A DNA stretch of 64,000 nucleotides from an uncultured Alphaproteobacteria bacterium (lineage in GTDB: Bacteria; Pseudomonadota; Alphaproteobacteria; Rs-D84). Position numbers and translations under genes: made by a program. The stretch lies in assembly GCA_951801825.1 (NCBI GenBank), contig CATOOF010000002.1, positions 1 through 64,000 of the forward strand, given 5' to 3'. How positions within the stretch are numbered: position 1 is the first letter of the stretch; each line of letters opens with the position of its first letter. The notes below the pieces were generated by a model. That model ran no database searches, was not told where the DNA came from, and worked only from the letters and a program-made list of their open reading frames with translations. Positions 44,715 through 53,473 of the stretch are shown piece by piece.

Positions 44715-47204
44715 TTATAGATGCTTGTATGAAAAATCACAGCTAAGTGCCGGCCCGTGGTCATAGTCTTCTTTAAAATAATGACCGTTTCCATGATACC
44801 TAACTTTTTCGGTTTCTTTTACTCTGCCAAACGTTTTTTTGCAACGTAATGATGTGGATGACGTCGAATTCGGGTCTGGAACCAAAACATATCCGTCTGG
44901 CATCAAAGTCTCCAAATCTGGGACGCTTGAAGCTTGCTTTACCTTGGCCAACTGTGGATCTTTTTTACCACTGGCATTTGCATCGTCGGATTTTCGTAAG
45001 AATAAGCAGAATGCCTTTTGATGATAATTATCTGGCATGTTTACGAACCAGGGTTTAACATTGTTATCAACAACAAACATGCCAATTGTACCATTGTCTT
45101 TATAGCTCTCACATGCTGTGACAAAATTGGCCATCTCTTTGCGCATTTGCTCTTCTGTAAGTGGCGTGAGTGACGTCTCGCTGTTTTGGGTTGCATTATT
45201 ATTGGTGACCGATGGTGTTTTATTTTCAACAACCTCAGGCGTTATATTTGATGTATTGGTTTGATTAACCTGTGTTTTATTTTTATCAACCTCAGGCGTT
45301 ATATTTGATGCGCCGTTTGATGATGTAACTTGTTCCCCGGATGTTTTTTTATCATAATCAGCGATAATCTTGTCAGCTTTATTTTTATTCTTATCTCCGC
45401 TGTTGATGGCCAGGTTACCAACAACTCCTGCAACTACACCCGCACCAGCAACGATTGCACCGGTCTTTACCTTCGATGCGGTATCCGCTTTCTGCTGTGC
45501 CCAGGCTTTTGCATCTTCGCCGGTCTCGTCCATCAGCGCACGAGATATAGAGGCATACGAGCCACTCTGGCGACCCAGGGCCACGTCGTCATACAGACCG
45601 GTTTCTGAGATGTCGTATATAATCTCAGACTCTATGCCAGGCTGTTTGCCCAGGGCCTCTTTGCGGGCTTTTAAATCTGCCGCAAGCGCCCTGTATTCAT
45701 TTACTATCGCAAACATGTCATTGCCGCCGGGCAGGTCGATGTTATGCTCGCCGCCCTTGATGTTGCGGCCCTGGCCATAGTCACAGACAAATGTTGCAAG
45801 GTATGCTTTCATGTCCTCTTCGGCCGCCTGGTCTGCTTTTTGTTCCGCCAGCCCAGACATCAGGTTCTTGCCGCCCATCCCCGTTGCGAAGGTTGAAGTG
45901 GCGCCCAGCATCCTGTTCTCGAATGATTGCTCTTTGGCTTTCATATTGTTTGCGTTGTCACGCAGTTCTGCAACCTTGTTTTTTGAATCTTCTTCGGAAA
46001 GCTGTGCTTTTTCGCATTGTGTGCCGTCATCAGATGGACGATAGCCATGGGCGCATTCTGTGATTATGCATTTACCTTTGCGCAGACTGCCGGATATGGC
46101 GTTGGAAACCAGGGCTATTTGTTCTGCTGTGCAGGGACCGTCACTTTCCTCACACTTGGTGTATGTGTCGTTGTGAATCCATCCGGGTTCTTCACACTTT
46201 GTTATTTTGCAGACTAGATTTCCGCCTTCCATCTGATATGAGGCATTGATGGCATGCGGTATTTTGGACGTACAGTCTTGGCCAACCTGGTCTATGCATT
46301 TATTGTCAACTAGCTTATATCTTTTTGGGTTGTTACATTCCTTTATAATGCATTGTCCGTTTTCAAGCGTTGCTGTCTTTGCGTTATCTGGCATAGGATC
46401 GCAATCGAGGCCGTTTGTATCAATACACTCTGCATATATTAAAATTTTTTGATCTTCGTCATCAAGCTCGAATTCGCCGTCGTCATCTGTTAAATATTCC
46501 TCGTTGCTTAGTTTATAATGGTCTATGCATTTTGTGGGGATACATTTTTCTTTTGTGGGAGACCAAATGAGTTCTGTCGCGTGTAGTTGCGTTTTAAGGT
46601 TCGCACTGCAAGCGGTAACTGTAACCCCGCTTAGCTCAGTTGAAGTTTCTGTCATTGTAATTTTTTCTGGAACATTAGTGGGGGAAAAATTCATTGTTTC
46701 CATGCCGATATATGAGATTTTTATACCGGTCGCGCCCGTGGGTATTTTTATTGTAAATTTACCGTCCAAATCTGTCGTGGTGCCATGATTAGGGACGCCT
46801 TCAACTAAAATGGTTACACCTATAAGAGGCTCTCCTTTTTGGTCAACAATAGTACTGCTGATTTCAGTGGGCGTGGTTGTTTGGGTGGCTTGTTTGGAGC
46901 CCGCTGAGGTGCTTGCTCCTTGTTTGTTATTGGTTTTATTGCTACAATATTCACCTATATCTTTTTTTACATCGTCAGTATTTATATCTTTTTTAAAGTC
47001 ACAGTATAGTAAGTTTGTTGTACTATTACAGGAAATGCTGACATTTTTTGGATCTGTGCAGTATTTTTGTGCGATTTCTGTCAACGCATCATTAGTAAAT
47101 AGTGAGGAGAAATCCGGGGCGGTTATAGCCCTTGCGGGTAATATTACGGACAATGCAAAAACAATAAAACAGGTTTTAAGGCCTGTATACCTGGTCAGGA
47201 ACAT
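44715..47204 (-). CDS. Chimeric exported Cys-rich protein with a SusC-type regulatory-like domain
   Basis: 829 residues with AGAGAG before the ATG. A signal peptide ends ILPARA. Residues about 118-195 are a carboxypeptidase-regulatory-like beta-sandwich: VDQKGEPLIGVTILVEG, GTTTDLDGKFTIKIP and IKISYIGMETM. These are the hallmarks of the N-terminus of Bacteroidota SusC-like receptors, though no TonB plug or barrel follows. Cys modules (CIPTKCIDHYKLS, CIIKECNNPKRY, CKITKCEEPGW) then lead into the segment encoded by the 738-bp repeat shared with the 28043 gene. The C-terminal 180 residues differ from that gene and have no OmpA domain. Looks assembled by recombination. Confidence 0.83.
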   Translation of the reverse strand: MFLTRYTGLKTCFIVFALSVILPARAITAPDFSSLFTNDALTEIAQKYCTDPKNVSISCNSTTNLLYCDFKKDINTDDVKKDIGEYCSNKTNNKQGASTSAGSKQATQTTTPTEISSTIVDQKGEPLIGVTILVEGVPNHGTTTDLDGKFTIKIPTGATGIKISYIGMETMNFSPTNVPEKITMTETSTELSGVTVTACSANLKTQLHATELIWSPTKEKCIPTKCIDHYKLSNEEYLTDDDGEFELDDEDQKILIYAECIDTNGLDCDPMPDNAKTATLENGQCIIKECNNPKRYKLVDNKCIDQVGQDCTSKIPHAINASYQMEGGNLVCKITKCEEPGWIHNDTYTKCEESDGPCTAEQIALVSNAISGSLRKGKCIITECAHGYRPSDDGTQCEKAQLSEEDSKNKVAELRDNANNMKAKEQSFENRMLGATSTFATGMGGKNLMSGLAEQKADQAAEEDMKAYLATFVCDYGQGRNIKGGEHNIDLPGGNDMFAIVNEYRALAADLKARKEALGKQPGIESEIIYDISETGLYDDVALGRQSGSYASISRALMDETGEDAKAWAQQKADTASKVKTGAIVAGAGVVAGVVGNLAINSGDKNKNKADKIIADYDKKTSGEQVTSSNGASNITPEVDKNKTQVNQTNTSNITPEVVENKTPSVTNNNATQNSETSLTPLTEEQMRKEMANFVTACESYKDNGTIGMFVVDNNVKPWFVNMPDNYHQKAFCLFLRKSDDANASGKKDPQLAKVKQASSVPDLETLMPDGYVLVPDPNSTSSTSLRCKKTFGRVKETEKVRYHGNGHYFKEDYDHGPALSCDFSYKHL
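45342..46079. repeat. 738-bp perfect repeat, copy 2 (within the 44715 gene)
   Basis: Appears identical to 28985-29722 in the same orientation, 16,357 bases away. The absence of visible differences suggests recent gene conversion or duplication. Confidence 0.92.
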
Positions 47205-47361
47205 AACATCTCTCTCGTACTAGTGCCCATAAAACGGTGGTTTTATGTGGCATTATATATCATATTTATTTTATCACTTTTTTCAGCTATTACCAGTATA
47301 AATGCATATGCCAAAAAAAAGGACCGTTTTCTTATTTTGGGGCTGGCGGATAATAAAAAGC

Positions 47362-47389
47362 TTGATTTTATTAAAAATTTCGACATAAT
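47362..47389 (+). promoter_or_regulatory. Promoter of the rpsF-rpsR-rplI operon
   Basis: TTGATT at 47362-47367, a 16-base spacer and CATAAT at 47384-47389. The transcript would start about 50 bases before rpsF. Confidence 0.6.
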
Positions 47390-47402
47390 TGAAACCGTTC
47401 CT

Positions 47403-47425
47403 GCTGACGGCATGGGGTCGTCGGC
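47403..47425 (+). promoter_or_regulatory. Hairpin in the rpsF leader
   Basis: GCTGACG pairs with CGTCGGC around a 9-base loop, ending 23 bases before the rpsF start. S6-S18 autoregulatory leaders occur at this position in many bacteria, but I cannot confirm the S18-binding motif here. Confidence 0.35.
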
Positions 47426-47448
47426 TGTATAAGACCAAAGGAAATAAA

Positions 47449-47787
47449 ATGGCTTATTATGAAAGCGTCTTGGTTTTCCGCCAGGACCTGACCGAACCGC
47501 AGGTTAAAGAAAAAGCGGCTAAATTTACTGAAATTATCAAAGAACTGGGTGGCGATGTTAAGGCGACTGAATTTTGGGGCTTGAAAAATCTGGCTTACAT
47601 TATTCGTAAAAATCGCAAGGCTCACTATGTGATGCTGAACATTGAACTGCCGGGCGAAAAGATTACTGAACTGGAACGTCGTTCTCGTATTGATGAAGAC
47701 GTAATCCGTTTCTTGAACGTTCGCGTTGATGAATTGGCGACCACTCCGTCGGTCATGATGAAAAAGAATAACGAAGAGGCAGAATAA
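47449..47787 (+). CDS. rpsF: 30S ribosomal protein S6
   Basis: 112 residues beginning [14 protein letters not shown], with AAAGGAAA upstream. S6 binds S18 and the central domain of 16S rRNA. Typical segments: [38 protein letters not shown] and the C-terminal [15 protein letters not shown]. First gene of the conserved rpsF-rpsR-rplI operon; its stop overlaps the start of rpsR by one base. Confidence 0.95.
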   Translation: MAYYESVLVFRQDLTEPQVKEKAAKFTEIIKELGGDVKATEFWGLKNLAYIIRKNRKAHYVMLNIELPGEKITELERRSRIDEDVIRFLNVRVDELATTPSVMMKKNNEEAE

Positions 47788-48014
47788 TGGCAGTTCGTGC
47801 AGCAATTTATCGTAAAAAATCAAACCCGTTAAAGGGAAAGGTTATTGATTACAAAGACATAAAGACTTTGTCGCACTATATCACAGAACGCGGCAAAATT
47901 GTACCGTCCCGTATCAGCGGTGTTTCCCAGAAAGACCAGCGTGCGTTGGCGACCGCTATCAAGCGTGCACGTCACTTGGGCCTGATGCCGTTTGTTCGCA
48001 ATAATATCGGCTAA
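47787..48014 (+). CDS. rpsR: 30S ribosomal protein S18
   Basis: 75 residues. The core [25 protein letters not shown] and [17 protein letters not shown] is diagnostic. S18 forms a heterodimer with S6 on the 30S platform. The start codon overlaps the rpsF stop, so translation is coupled. The N-terminus is basic and short, as usual in Alphaproteobacteria. Confidence 0.96.
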   Translation: MAVRAAIYRKKSNPLKGKVIDYKDIKTLSHYITERGKIVPSRISGVSQKDQRALATAIKRARHLGLMPFVRNNIG

Positions 48015-48066
48015 ATAAAAAAGTAAATTTGGGGTAATACCTCTAACTTGGAAAAGGACAGATAAA

Positions 48067-48648
48067 ATGAAAGTTATTTTGACAGAAAAAATTACAAAAC
48101 TGGGCAATATCGGCGACACGGTTGAGGTAAAGACTGGTTTTGCACGCAATTTCCTGTTGCCAAATGGCAAGGCGATGCGTTGGAGCAAGGAAAACGTTGC
48201 CTTGTTTGAGGCGAAAAAGGCTGAACTGCAGGCGCGCTTTGATGCGGCGAAAAAGACGGCCGAATCGTATGTTGATGCGGTTAAGAATGCAAAACTGCAC
48301 ATGATTCGCCAGGCAGGTGATACCGGCCAGCTGTATGGTTCTGTATCCAGCCGCGATATCGCGCGTATGCTGACAGAGATTGCAAATGTTCCGGTTGTTT
48401 CTGCACAGGTTATGCTGGGCAGCCCGATTAAGTCTATCGGTTCATTTGATACAAAAATTGCTCTGCATCCCGACGTTATCGTACCGGTTAAAATCTATGT
48501 TGCCCAGACCCAGGATGAAATTGATGCCTTGGTTGCGGGTAAGGTTCTGACATTCGGCACAAAGAAAGTCGAGGCAGAAGAGGAAGTCGAAACACCGGCC
48601 GAAGAAGCGGCGGCCCCGGCCACCGAAACAGAAGCGGCGGCGGAATAA
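48067..48648 (+). CDS. rplI: 50S ribosomal protein L9
   Basis: 193 residues, longer than the 148 of E. coli because of an Ala/Glu-rich acidic C-terminal tail (EEEVETPAEEAAAPATETEA). The N-terminal 23S-binding domain reads MKVILTEKITKLGNIGDTVEVK and GFARNFLLPNGKAM, followed by the long connecting helix and the C-terminal domain. AAAAGGA lies upstream. The operon ends at the next terminator. Confidence 0.95.
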   Translation: MKVILTEKITKLGNIGDTVEVKTGFARNFLLPNGKAMRWSKENVALFEAKKAELQARFDAAKKTAESYVDAVKNAKLHMIRQAGDTGQLYGSVSSRDIARMLTEIANVPVVSAQVMLGSPIKSIGSFDTKIALHPDVIVPVKIYVAQTQDEIDALVAGKVLTFGTKKVEAEEEVETPAEEAAAPATETEAAAE

Positions 48649-48673
48649 TCCCATCCGATTCTATAAAAGAAAA

Positions 48674-48697
48674 AATCCCCGTTTGGGGATTTTTTTC
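48674..48697 (+). terminator. Intrinsic terminator of the rpsF operon
   Basis: AATCCCC/GGGGATT stem with a GTTT loop followed by TTTTTTC. Confidence 0.85.
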
Positions 48698-48723
48698 TTC
48701 TAGATTTTAAGGTGTTTTTAGGA

Positions 48724-48729
48724 TATAAT
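48724..48729 (+). promoter_or_regulatory. -10 box of RNA element C1
   Basis: TATAAT eight bases before the 5' hairpin of C1. No convincing -35 hexamer is seen upstream in the T-rich stretch. Confidence 0.5.
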
Positions 48730-48735
48730 ACCGAT

Positions 48736-48910
48736 TGTAATAGGGGACCTATTATGCGAGACTAACAACCTCGCTCAGTAGACGCCTGCAGGCGTAAAAT
48801 GCCAATCTATATCGGGATTGGATGGTGGTGAATATTCAATAAACCACATGCATTCTACTGTGCAGTTGTTAGCTCCAATCCCGTCCATATCACATGACGG
48901 TTTTATATTT
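48736..48910 (+). ncRNA. Structured pseudoknot RNA, element C1
   Basis: The counterpart of A1 with compensatory changes in every helix. 5' hairpin TAATAGG/CCTATTA (48738-48754); CGAG/CTCG hairpin with loop L 48762-48769 pairing with L' 48865-48872 (CTAACAAC/GTTGTTAG); S 48776-48781 with S' 48855-48860 (CAGTAG/CTACTG); CGCCTGCAGGCG hairpin; Q 48814-48822 with Q' 48874-48882 (GGGATTGGA/TCCAATCCC); GTGGT/ACCAC hairpin with the GAATA..AATAA loop; terminator CCGTC/GACGG (48881-48900) with a TTTTATATTT tail overlapping Q' by two bases. A CCAATC strand at 48802-48807 can pair with Q as an alternative. Confidence 0.82.
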
Positions 48911-48926
48911 GTACGGAAAAATATTG

Positions 48927-48955
48927 TGGAAATCATGCGTTCCGCACGGTATAAT
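48927..48955 (+). promoter_or_regulatory. Promoter of RNA element C2
   Basis: TATAAT at 48950-48955 with TGGAAA 17 bases upstream at 48927-48932. The -35 is weak. Confidence 0.5.
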
Positions 48956-48959
48956 AAAT

Positions 48960-49150
48960 GCGTAATAGATTTTCTGTTGCAAAAGAAGGGGCGTGAGAAA
49001 CCCTATCATCAGAACCGCCTGTGCAGGCGCAGGCGTATGCTTCAACCCATTGGTTGGAGGCCGGTGCTATATATTGAAGGCACCGGGGCAATTTCGTTCT
49101 GATGATTGTTTCTCAACCTCCAACCACCCATATTTCTCGGTGGTTTTTTG
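48960..49150 (+). ncRNA. Structured pseudoknot RNA, element C2
   Basis: The counterpart of A2. GGG/CCC hairpin with loop L 48994-49000 pairing with L' 49109-49115 (TGAGAAA/TTTCTCA); an unusually long S 49005-49015 pairing with S' 49096-49106 (ATCATCAGAAC/GTTCTGATGAT, 11 bp); CGCCTG/CAGGCG hairpin 49016-49029; CAACC/GGTTG alternative hairpin; Q 49052-49060 with Q' 49117-49125 (GGTTGGAGG/CCTCCAACC); hairpin CCGGTGC/GCACCGG (49061-49086). The terminator CCACC/GGTGG with T6 overlaps Q' by two bases. The XRE regulator gene follows. Confidence 0.82.
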
Positions 49151-49175
49151 TTAACTTGTAATGGGGAAACGCACT

Positions 49176-49535
49176 ATGACCGGGCGCAGATATATTGCAT
49201 CTGAATTTGACACAAGGCTGGGCCACGCAATATCAATACAGCGTCGGATACGCGGACTGTCGCAAAAAGATTTGGCAAGACGTTTGGGTATTACACACCA
49301 ACAGGTTCAAAAGTATGAATCTGGCGACAATCGTATGACGGCGGCAACATTATATAAAATTGCCGAAATGTTTGAAATCAGTGTCGATAAGCTGGTATAT
49401 GACGCGACCAGCAAATTTACGAATGATAAAATAATCCAGCAAACAATGGATTTAATGTATACGAAAATGGATGTGGCGCAACGCCGGTTAATGTTTAGCA
49501 TGGCAACATATGTGGCCGGCGTTGCAACCGCATAA
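49176..49535 (+). CDS. XRE-family transcriptional regulator
   Basis: 119 residues from the ATG at 49176, chosen because GGGGAA lies 7 bases upstream; an earlier in-frame ATG at 49161 would start within that site. The helix-turn-helix reads SIQRRIRGLSQKDLARRLGI, followed by THQQVQKYESGDNRMTAATL, a textbook Cro/C1-type XRE domain. The C-terminal 45 residues are helical and could mediate dimerisation. It follows RNA cluster C, the third case in this window where a DNA-binding protein gene stands directly behind such a cluster, although it is from a different HTH family. Confidence 0.9.
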   Translation: MTGRRYIASEFDTRLGHAISIQRRIRGLSQKDLARRLGITHQQVQKYESGDNRMTAATLYKIAEMFEISVDKLVYDATSKFTNDKIIQQTMDLMYTKMDVAQRRLMFSMATYVAGVATA

Positions 49536-49537
49536 GA

Positions 49538-52318
49538 CTATTTCCCCCATTTGGTGCCGATTATATATTCCGCACGCAATGGTACGGACAGTTGGGCCAC
49601 GTTTTCCATTTCAAATTTGATTTTTTCAGCAAAGTCGTGTGCCACAGATTCATCACATTCGAAAATCATTTCATCGTGAACCTGCATAATCATACGTATT
49701 TTATCAGCGTTGGGGCGCATCAGCTTTTCATCAATCAATACCATTGCGCGACGCATCAGGTCGGCCTCGAATCCTTGAATTGGGGCATTGACCGCCGCAC
49801 GCATTGCATATGCGCGCATGCGGGGATTTTTTGCCTCTGGTAACTCTATGCGGCGCCCCCACGGGGTGTACACGAATCCGTTGGCTAGCGCAAATTCTTT
49901 TGTGTCGTCTATGTATTTTTTTATCTCCGGCAGGCCCGCCATATAGGCGGATATAATATCGGCCGCCGCGGCGCGCGATACCCCCAGCTGGGTCGAAAGG
50001 CCAAACGATGATATGCCGTAAATAATTGAAAAGTTTACAGTTTTTGCCGCACGACGCAGGTCTTTTGGGACATTTTGGTCGGATGGAATGTTGAATATAG
50101 AGCGTGCGGTCTGCTCGTGTATGTCTGTATCGGCGGCAAATGTGTCTTTGAATGTTTTTACGTTTGCCACGTCTGCCAACAGGCGCAACTGAATTTGGGA
50201 GTAATCCGCCGATATCAACACGCGGCCATTTGGTGCGACAAAGCATTTTCTGATTTCTTCGCCAAGCGGTGTTTTAATCGGAATATTTTGCAGGTTGGGA
50301 TCGCGTGATGACAGACGGCCTGTATTGGTGCTGGTCTGCAGATATGTGGTGTGTATGCGGCCGTCGGATGCAATCTGTCGCGGCAAGGCGTCCGCGTATG
50401 TTCCAGCCAGTTTTGCGATTGACCGCCAGTTAAGAATTTTTTCAATAACAGGATGTGCATCAATTAAATCATTAAGTGTTTCGGCATCCGTACTGCGCTT
50501 TTTATTGGCGGGCAGATGCAACTCATCAAACAAAATAGTCCCCAGCTGTTTTGGGCTGGCGATATTGAATTCGTGGCCGGCCATGTCCCAGATTTCGCGT
50601 TCCAGCGTTGCCAGCTGGGCGTGGAATACACCGGAAAGCTGATGCAACTCTGATTTGTTTACCAATACGCCCGCGCGCTCCATCTTTAACAGTATGGGCA
50701 TCAGGGGCAGGTCGCATTCCATATACAGCTTTTCCAGTTCCGGTTTTGCGGCCAGCTGGGCATGCATTTTTTCATACAGGGCATAGCATATTGTTGCATC
50801 TTCGGCCGCATATGGCGCCGCCGCGGCGATTTCCAACATATCAAAATGTCTATCGGAATCTTTTGTCTTTTTATCAAACAGCGATGCAAATGATATATTT
50901 TCATGCCCCAGATATCGCATTGATAATTCATCCAATCCGTGCATATGCGCCGCCCCGTGCAGAGCGTATGACAGTAACATTGTGTCATCAATCGGGGCTA
51001 TTTTTGATGTATCCCATCCCTCGTTTGCCAGAATATGCAGGTCGAATTTCATATTATGACCGATCTTGGTAATTTTTGGATTTGTGAACACAGGCCACAG
51101 TAATTCATATACTGTTTCAATATCCATTTGGTTCGGCGCCAGCGTGTTCGCCGCAAACAAATCCGCGTCGCCAACGTGGTGTCTGATTGGGATATATGCG
51201 CCGTGTGTCGCATCCGCGGCCAGCGATATTCCAACCAGCTTGTCCGTCATCTGGTTCAGGCCCGTTGTTTCGGTATCAAATGCGATTATGGATTTTACGC
51301 GTTCTAAAAACGAGACCAGGGATTGACGGCTGGTAATAATCTCATGTGTTAGTTTGAATTGTGGGGCGGGGGAAATAGGCGTATCTGTTTGTGGCAAATC
51401 CACAGGGCATTGCGAGCCTGGATAATTTTGAACCGCAGGCTGGGCGTCCGGATTATAGTTTTCCAGCGGAAACAGTTTTTCTATTTTTGCCACCAATGAG
51501 TTGCTTTCCAGTTTTTCACGCACAAATGCCAGTGCCGCCGGTGTGTTAAATACAAATGGAGTAATGTTAAGACCGGCCAAGTCGACATCCGTTTTCAGTG
51601 TTACCAGCTGTTTGGAAATATATGCTTTGTCACGATTGTCATGCAGCAGATTGCGTATGCGCTCGTTTTTTACCTGGTCCAGGTTTTCGTAAAGCGCATC
51701 GAGTGAACCGAACTGGTTTATCAGTTCGGCGGCTTTTTTCGGTCCAATGCCCGGTACGCCCGGCACGTTATCCGATGAATCGCCCATCAGACTTTGTACG
51801 TCAACGACGCGGTCCGGGTTTACGCCGAATTTTTCCAGTACCTGGGGCTGGCGAATGTCGCGACCTTTCATTCCGTCATATAAATATACACAGTCAGATA
51901 CCAGCTGCATTAAGTCCTTGTCACTGGTAATTACACGGGTTGCGTCATGCGTGGTACAGTTTTCACGTGCCAATGTTGCGATTACATCATCGGCCTCGAC
52001 CCCGGGGATGCACAGTACCGGCATTCCCAATGCCGCCATTCCGGCGCGTATCATTGAACCCTGGGCAATCAAATCGGCGGGTGTTTCAGTTCGGTTTGCC
52101 TTGTAATCTTTGTAAATATCCTGGCGAAAAGTTATGCGTGATGCATCAAATATACATACGAACGCATCGCCCGGTTTGGCCGCGGCCAATACGGGTAATA
52201 TCATGTTAAAGAACCCGTACACCGCCCCGGTGGGTGTCCCGTCGCTGCGCGTCAGTCGGCTGTGTACGCCGTAATATGCGCGAAAAAGTAAAGAGTTTCC
52301 GTCAATCAATGTCAGCAT
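49538..52318 (-). CDS. polA: DNA polymerase I
   Basis: 926 residues, full length. Domains: 5'-nuclease (1 to about 290; LIDGNSLLFRAYYG, GVEADDVIATLA), proofreading 3'-5' exonuclease (about 330-510; AFDTETTGLN with the catalytic Asp and Glu present), and polymerase (about 540-926) with motif A (SADYSQIQLRLLA), motif B (RRAAKTVNFSIIYGIS) and motif C (MQVHDEMIFEC). It fills gaps in repair and removes Okazaki primers. It converges on the XRE gene with only two bases between the stops and no terminator, so transcripts may overlap. Confidence 0.97.
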   Translation of the reverse strand: MLTLIDGNSLLFRAYYGVHSRLTRSDGTPTGAVYGFFNMILPVLAAAKPGDAFVCIFDASRITFRQDIYKDYKANRTETPADLIAQGSMIRAGMAALGMPVLCIPGVEADDVIATLARENCTTHDATRVITSDKDLMQLVSDCVYLYDGMKGRDIRQPQVLEKFGVNPDRVVDVQSLMGDSSDNVPGVPGIGPKKAAELINQFGSLDALYENLDQVKNERIRNLLHDNRDKAYISKQLVTLKTDVDLAGLNITPFVFNTPAALAFVREKLESNSLVAKIEKLFPLENYNPDAQPAVQNYPGSQCPVDLPQTDTPISPAPQFKLTHEIITSRQSLVSFLERVKSIIAFDTETTGLNQMTDKLVGISLAADATHGAYIPIRHHVGDADLFAANTLAPNQMDIETVYELLWPVFTNPKITKIGHNMKFDLHILANEGWDTSKIAPIDDTMLLSYALHGAAHMHGLDELSMRYLGHENISFASLFDKKTKDSDRHFDMLEIAAAAPYAAEDATICYALYEKMHAQLAAKPELEKLYMECDLPLMPILLKMERAGVLVNKSELHQLSGVFHAQLATLEREIWDMAGHEFNIASPKQLGTILFDELHLPANKKRSTDAETLNDLIDAHPVIEKILNWRSIAKLAGTYADALPRQIASDGRIHTTYLQTSTNTGRLSSRDPNLQNIPIKTPLGEEIRKCFVAPNGRVLISADYSQIQLRLLADVANVKTFKDTFAADTDIHEQTARSIFNIPSDQNVPKDLRRAAKTVNFSIIYGISSFGLSTQLGVSRAAAADIISAYMAGLPEIKKYIDDTKEFALANGFVYTPWGRRIELPEAKNPRMRAYAMRAAVNAPIQGFEADLMRRAMVLIDEKLMRPNADKIRMIMQVHDEMIFECDESVAHDFAEKIKFEMENVAQLSVPLRAEYIIGTKWGK

Positions 52319-52340
52319 GGGCGGCCTTTTAGAATTTATT

Positions 52341-52356
52341 GGGGGCCGTGGCCCCC
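52341..52356 (-). terminator. GC hairpin after the 52365 gene
   Basis: GGGGGCC/GGCCCCC stem between the 52365 gene and polA. On the minus strand no strong T run follows, so termination there is uncertain. Confidence 0.4.
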
Positions 52357-52364
52357 GGATTTTT

Positions 52365-52904
52365 TTAGAATATATAGCGTAATTTTACGCGGGCGTCATA
52401 ATGGAGAATATCCGCGTCTTTTGTGGCAACGCTGTATGCGTCTGGTACGTACAAGGCGCGCGCCTCTGCATCAATTTTAAACGGCAATACCGGAATATCA
52501 AAGGTCAGCCCCAGCATACCCTGATACGCAACCGTTGTGTCAATATCCGGACCGTGATCTATTTCGCCGTGAAACATGGCGCCAACACCCGCCCCAATAT
52601 ATGGATTGACAAGCAGCATCGGCATTTTCAAGTACACATTGCCCATAGCAATATGTGCAGTAATGTCTTTGTCGTTTAAGTAGTTATATTCGCCTTCTAT
52701 GCGGATAAATGGCACATCCAAACCAATTAATGCGCCATAAGACTGTGCCATGTCGGAATGTGTGTCGCCGTCAACAAATGTGGTAACCCCGCCAACACCC
52801 GCCGTGGCACCGATATACGGGTCAAACAACAGGTTTGCGCGTGCGTTTGCGGCAGAGAATATTATTGCCGCCGCAGTTAAAAATCCTGCATATTTTAATT
52901 TCAT
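52365..52904 (-). CDS. Small outer-membrane beta-barrel protein
   Basis: 179 residues with signal peptide MKLKYAGFLTAAAIIFSAANARA. The mature part alternates in eight short amphipathic strands and ends in KLRYIF, an aromatic C-terminus typical of BAM-inserted barrels. Glycine-aromatic pairs (YIGATAGVGG, YIGAGVGAMF) resemble OmpA/OmpX-type porin-like proteins. Divergent from pth. Specific function unknown. Confidence 0.82.
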   Translation of the reverse strand: MKLKYAGFLTAAAIIFSAANARANLLFDPYIGATAGVGGVTTFVDGDTHSDMAQSYGALIGLDVPFIRIEGEYNYLNDKDITAHIAMGNVYLKMPMLLVNPYIGAGVGAMFHGEIDHGPDIDTTVAYQGMLGLTFDIPVLPFKIDAEARALYVPDAYSVATKDADILHYDARVKLRYIF

Positions 52905-52951
52905 ATTTATCTCCTTTCTATGATATTATAATAGAAAAAAGAGACGGATAT

Positions 52952-53473
52952 ATGCAAGAAAATAAACCTGTTTTAGTTGTAGGCCTGGGCAATCCCGGGG
53001 CAGAGTATGCGCGCACGCGCCACAATGTGGGATTTATGGCGGTGGTGCGGTTGGCCGGTGCGGATGCAACATGGAAAAATGAAAAGAATGCGCGTACGGC
53101 ATCTGTAAATATTGACGGTCGGCGCGTAATATTTGCGATGCCGCAGACATTTATGAATCTGTCCGGGAACGCGGTCCAGCCATTGATGGCGTTTTATAAA
53201 ATACCGCTGGAAAATCTGATTGTAATTCACGATGACATGGATTTGCCGATTGGAAAAATGCGTGAAAAAATCGGCGGCGGCAGTGCGGGCCACAATGGTA
53301 TCAAATCCATAGACGCATCGGTTGGCAATGAATATCGCCGTATTAGAATTGGCATTGGTCATCCGCGCGAACTGGGCCTGGCCATGTCGCCGGCAGATTG
53401 GGTTTTGGGGAAATTTACCGACGCCCAGATGGATGAAATAGGGCGCATAATAAACGATATAAAAATATTTTAG
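52952..53473 (+). CDS. pth: Peptidyl-tRNA hydrolase
   Basis: 173 residues from the ATG at 52952 (GAGACGGA upstream); the longer ORF reading from 52835 overlaps the divergent gene. It releases tRNA from prematurely dropped peptidyl-tRNA. Family motifs: VGLGNPGAEYARTRHNVGF with the catalytic His, PQTFMNLSGNAV, HDDMDLPIGKMREKIGGGSAGHNG and RIRIGIGHP. Slightly short at the C-terminus. Its stop is directly adjacent to the stop of the convergent gene. Confidence 0.95.
   Translation: MQENKPVLVVGLGNPGAEYARTRHNVGFMAVVRLAGADATWKNEKNARTASVNIDGRRVIFAMPQTFMNLSGNAVQPLMAFYKIPLENLIVIHDDMDLPIGKMREKIGGGSAGHNGIKSIDASVGNEYRRIRIGIGHPRELGLAMSPADWVLGKFTDAQMDEIGRIINDIKIF

Noticed and set aside
47223..47432. 69-residue ORF with a hydrophobic start before rpsF
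   Set aside because: It begins at a GTG without a ribosome-binding site and covers the probable rpsF promoter (47362-47389) and leader hairpin; it is more likely non-coding.
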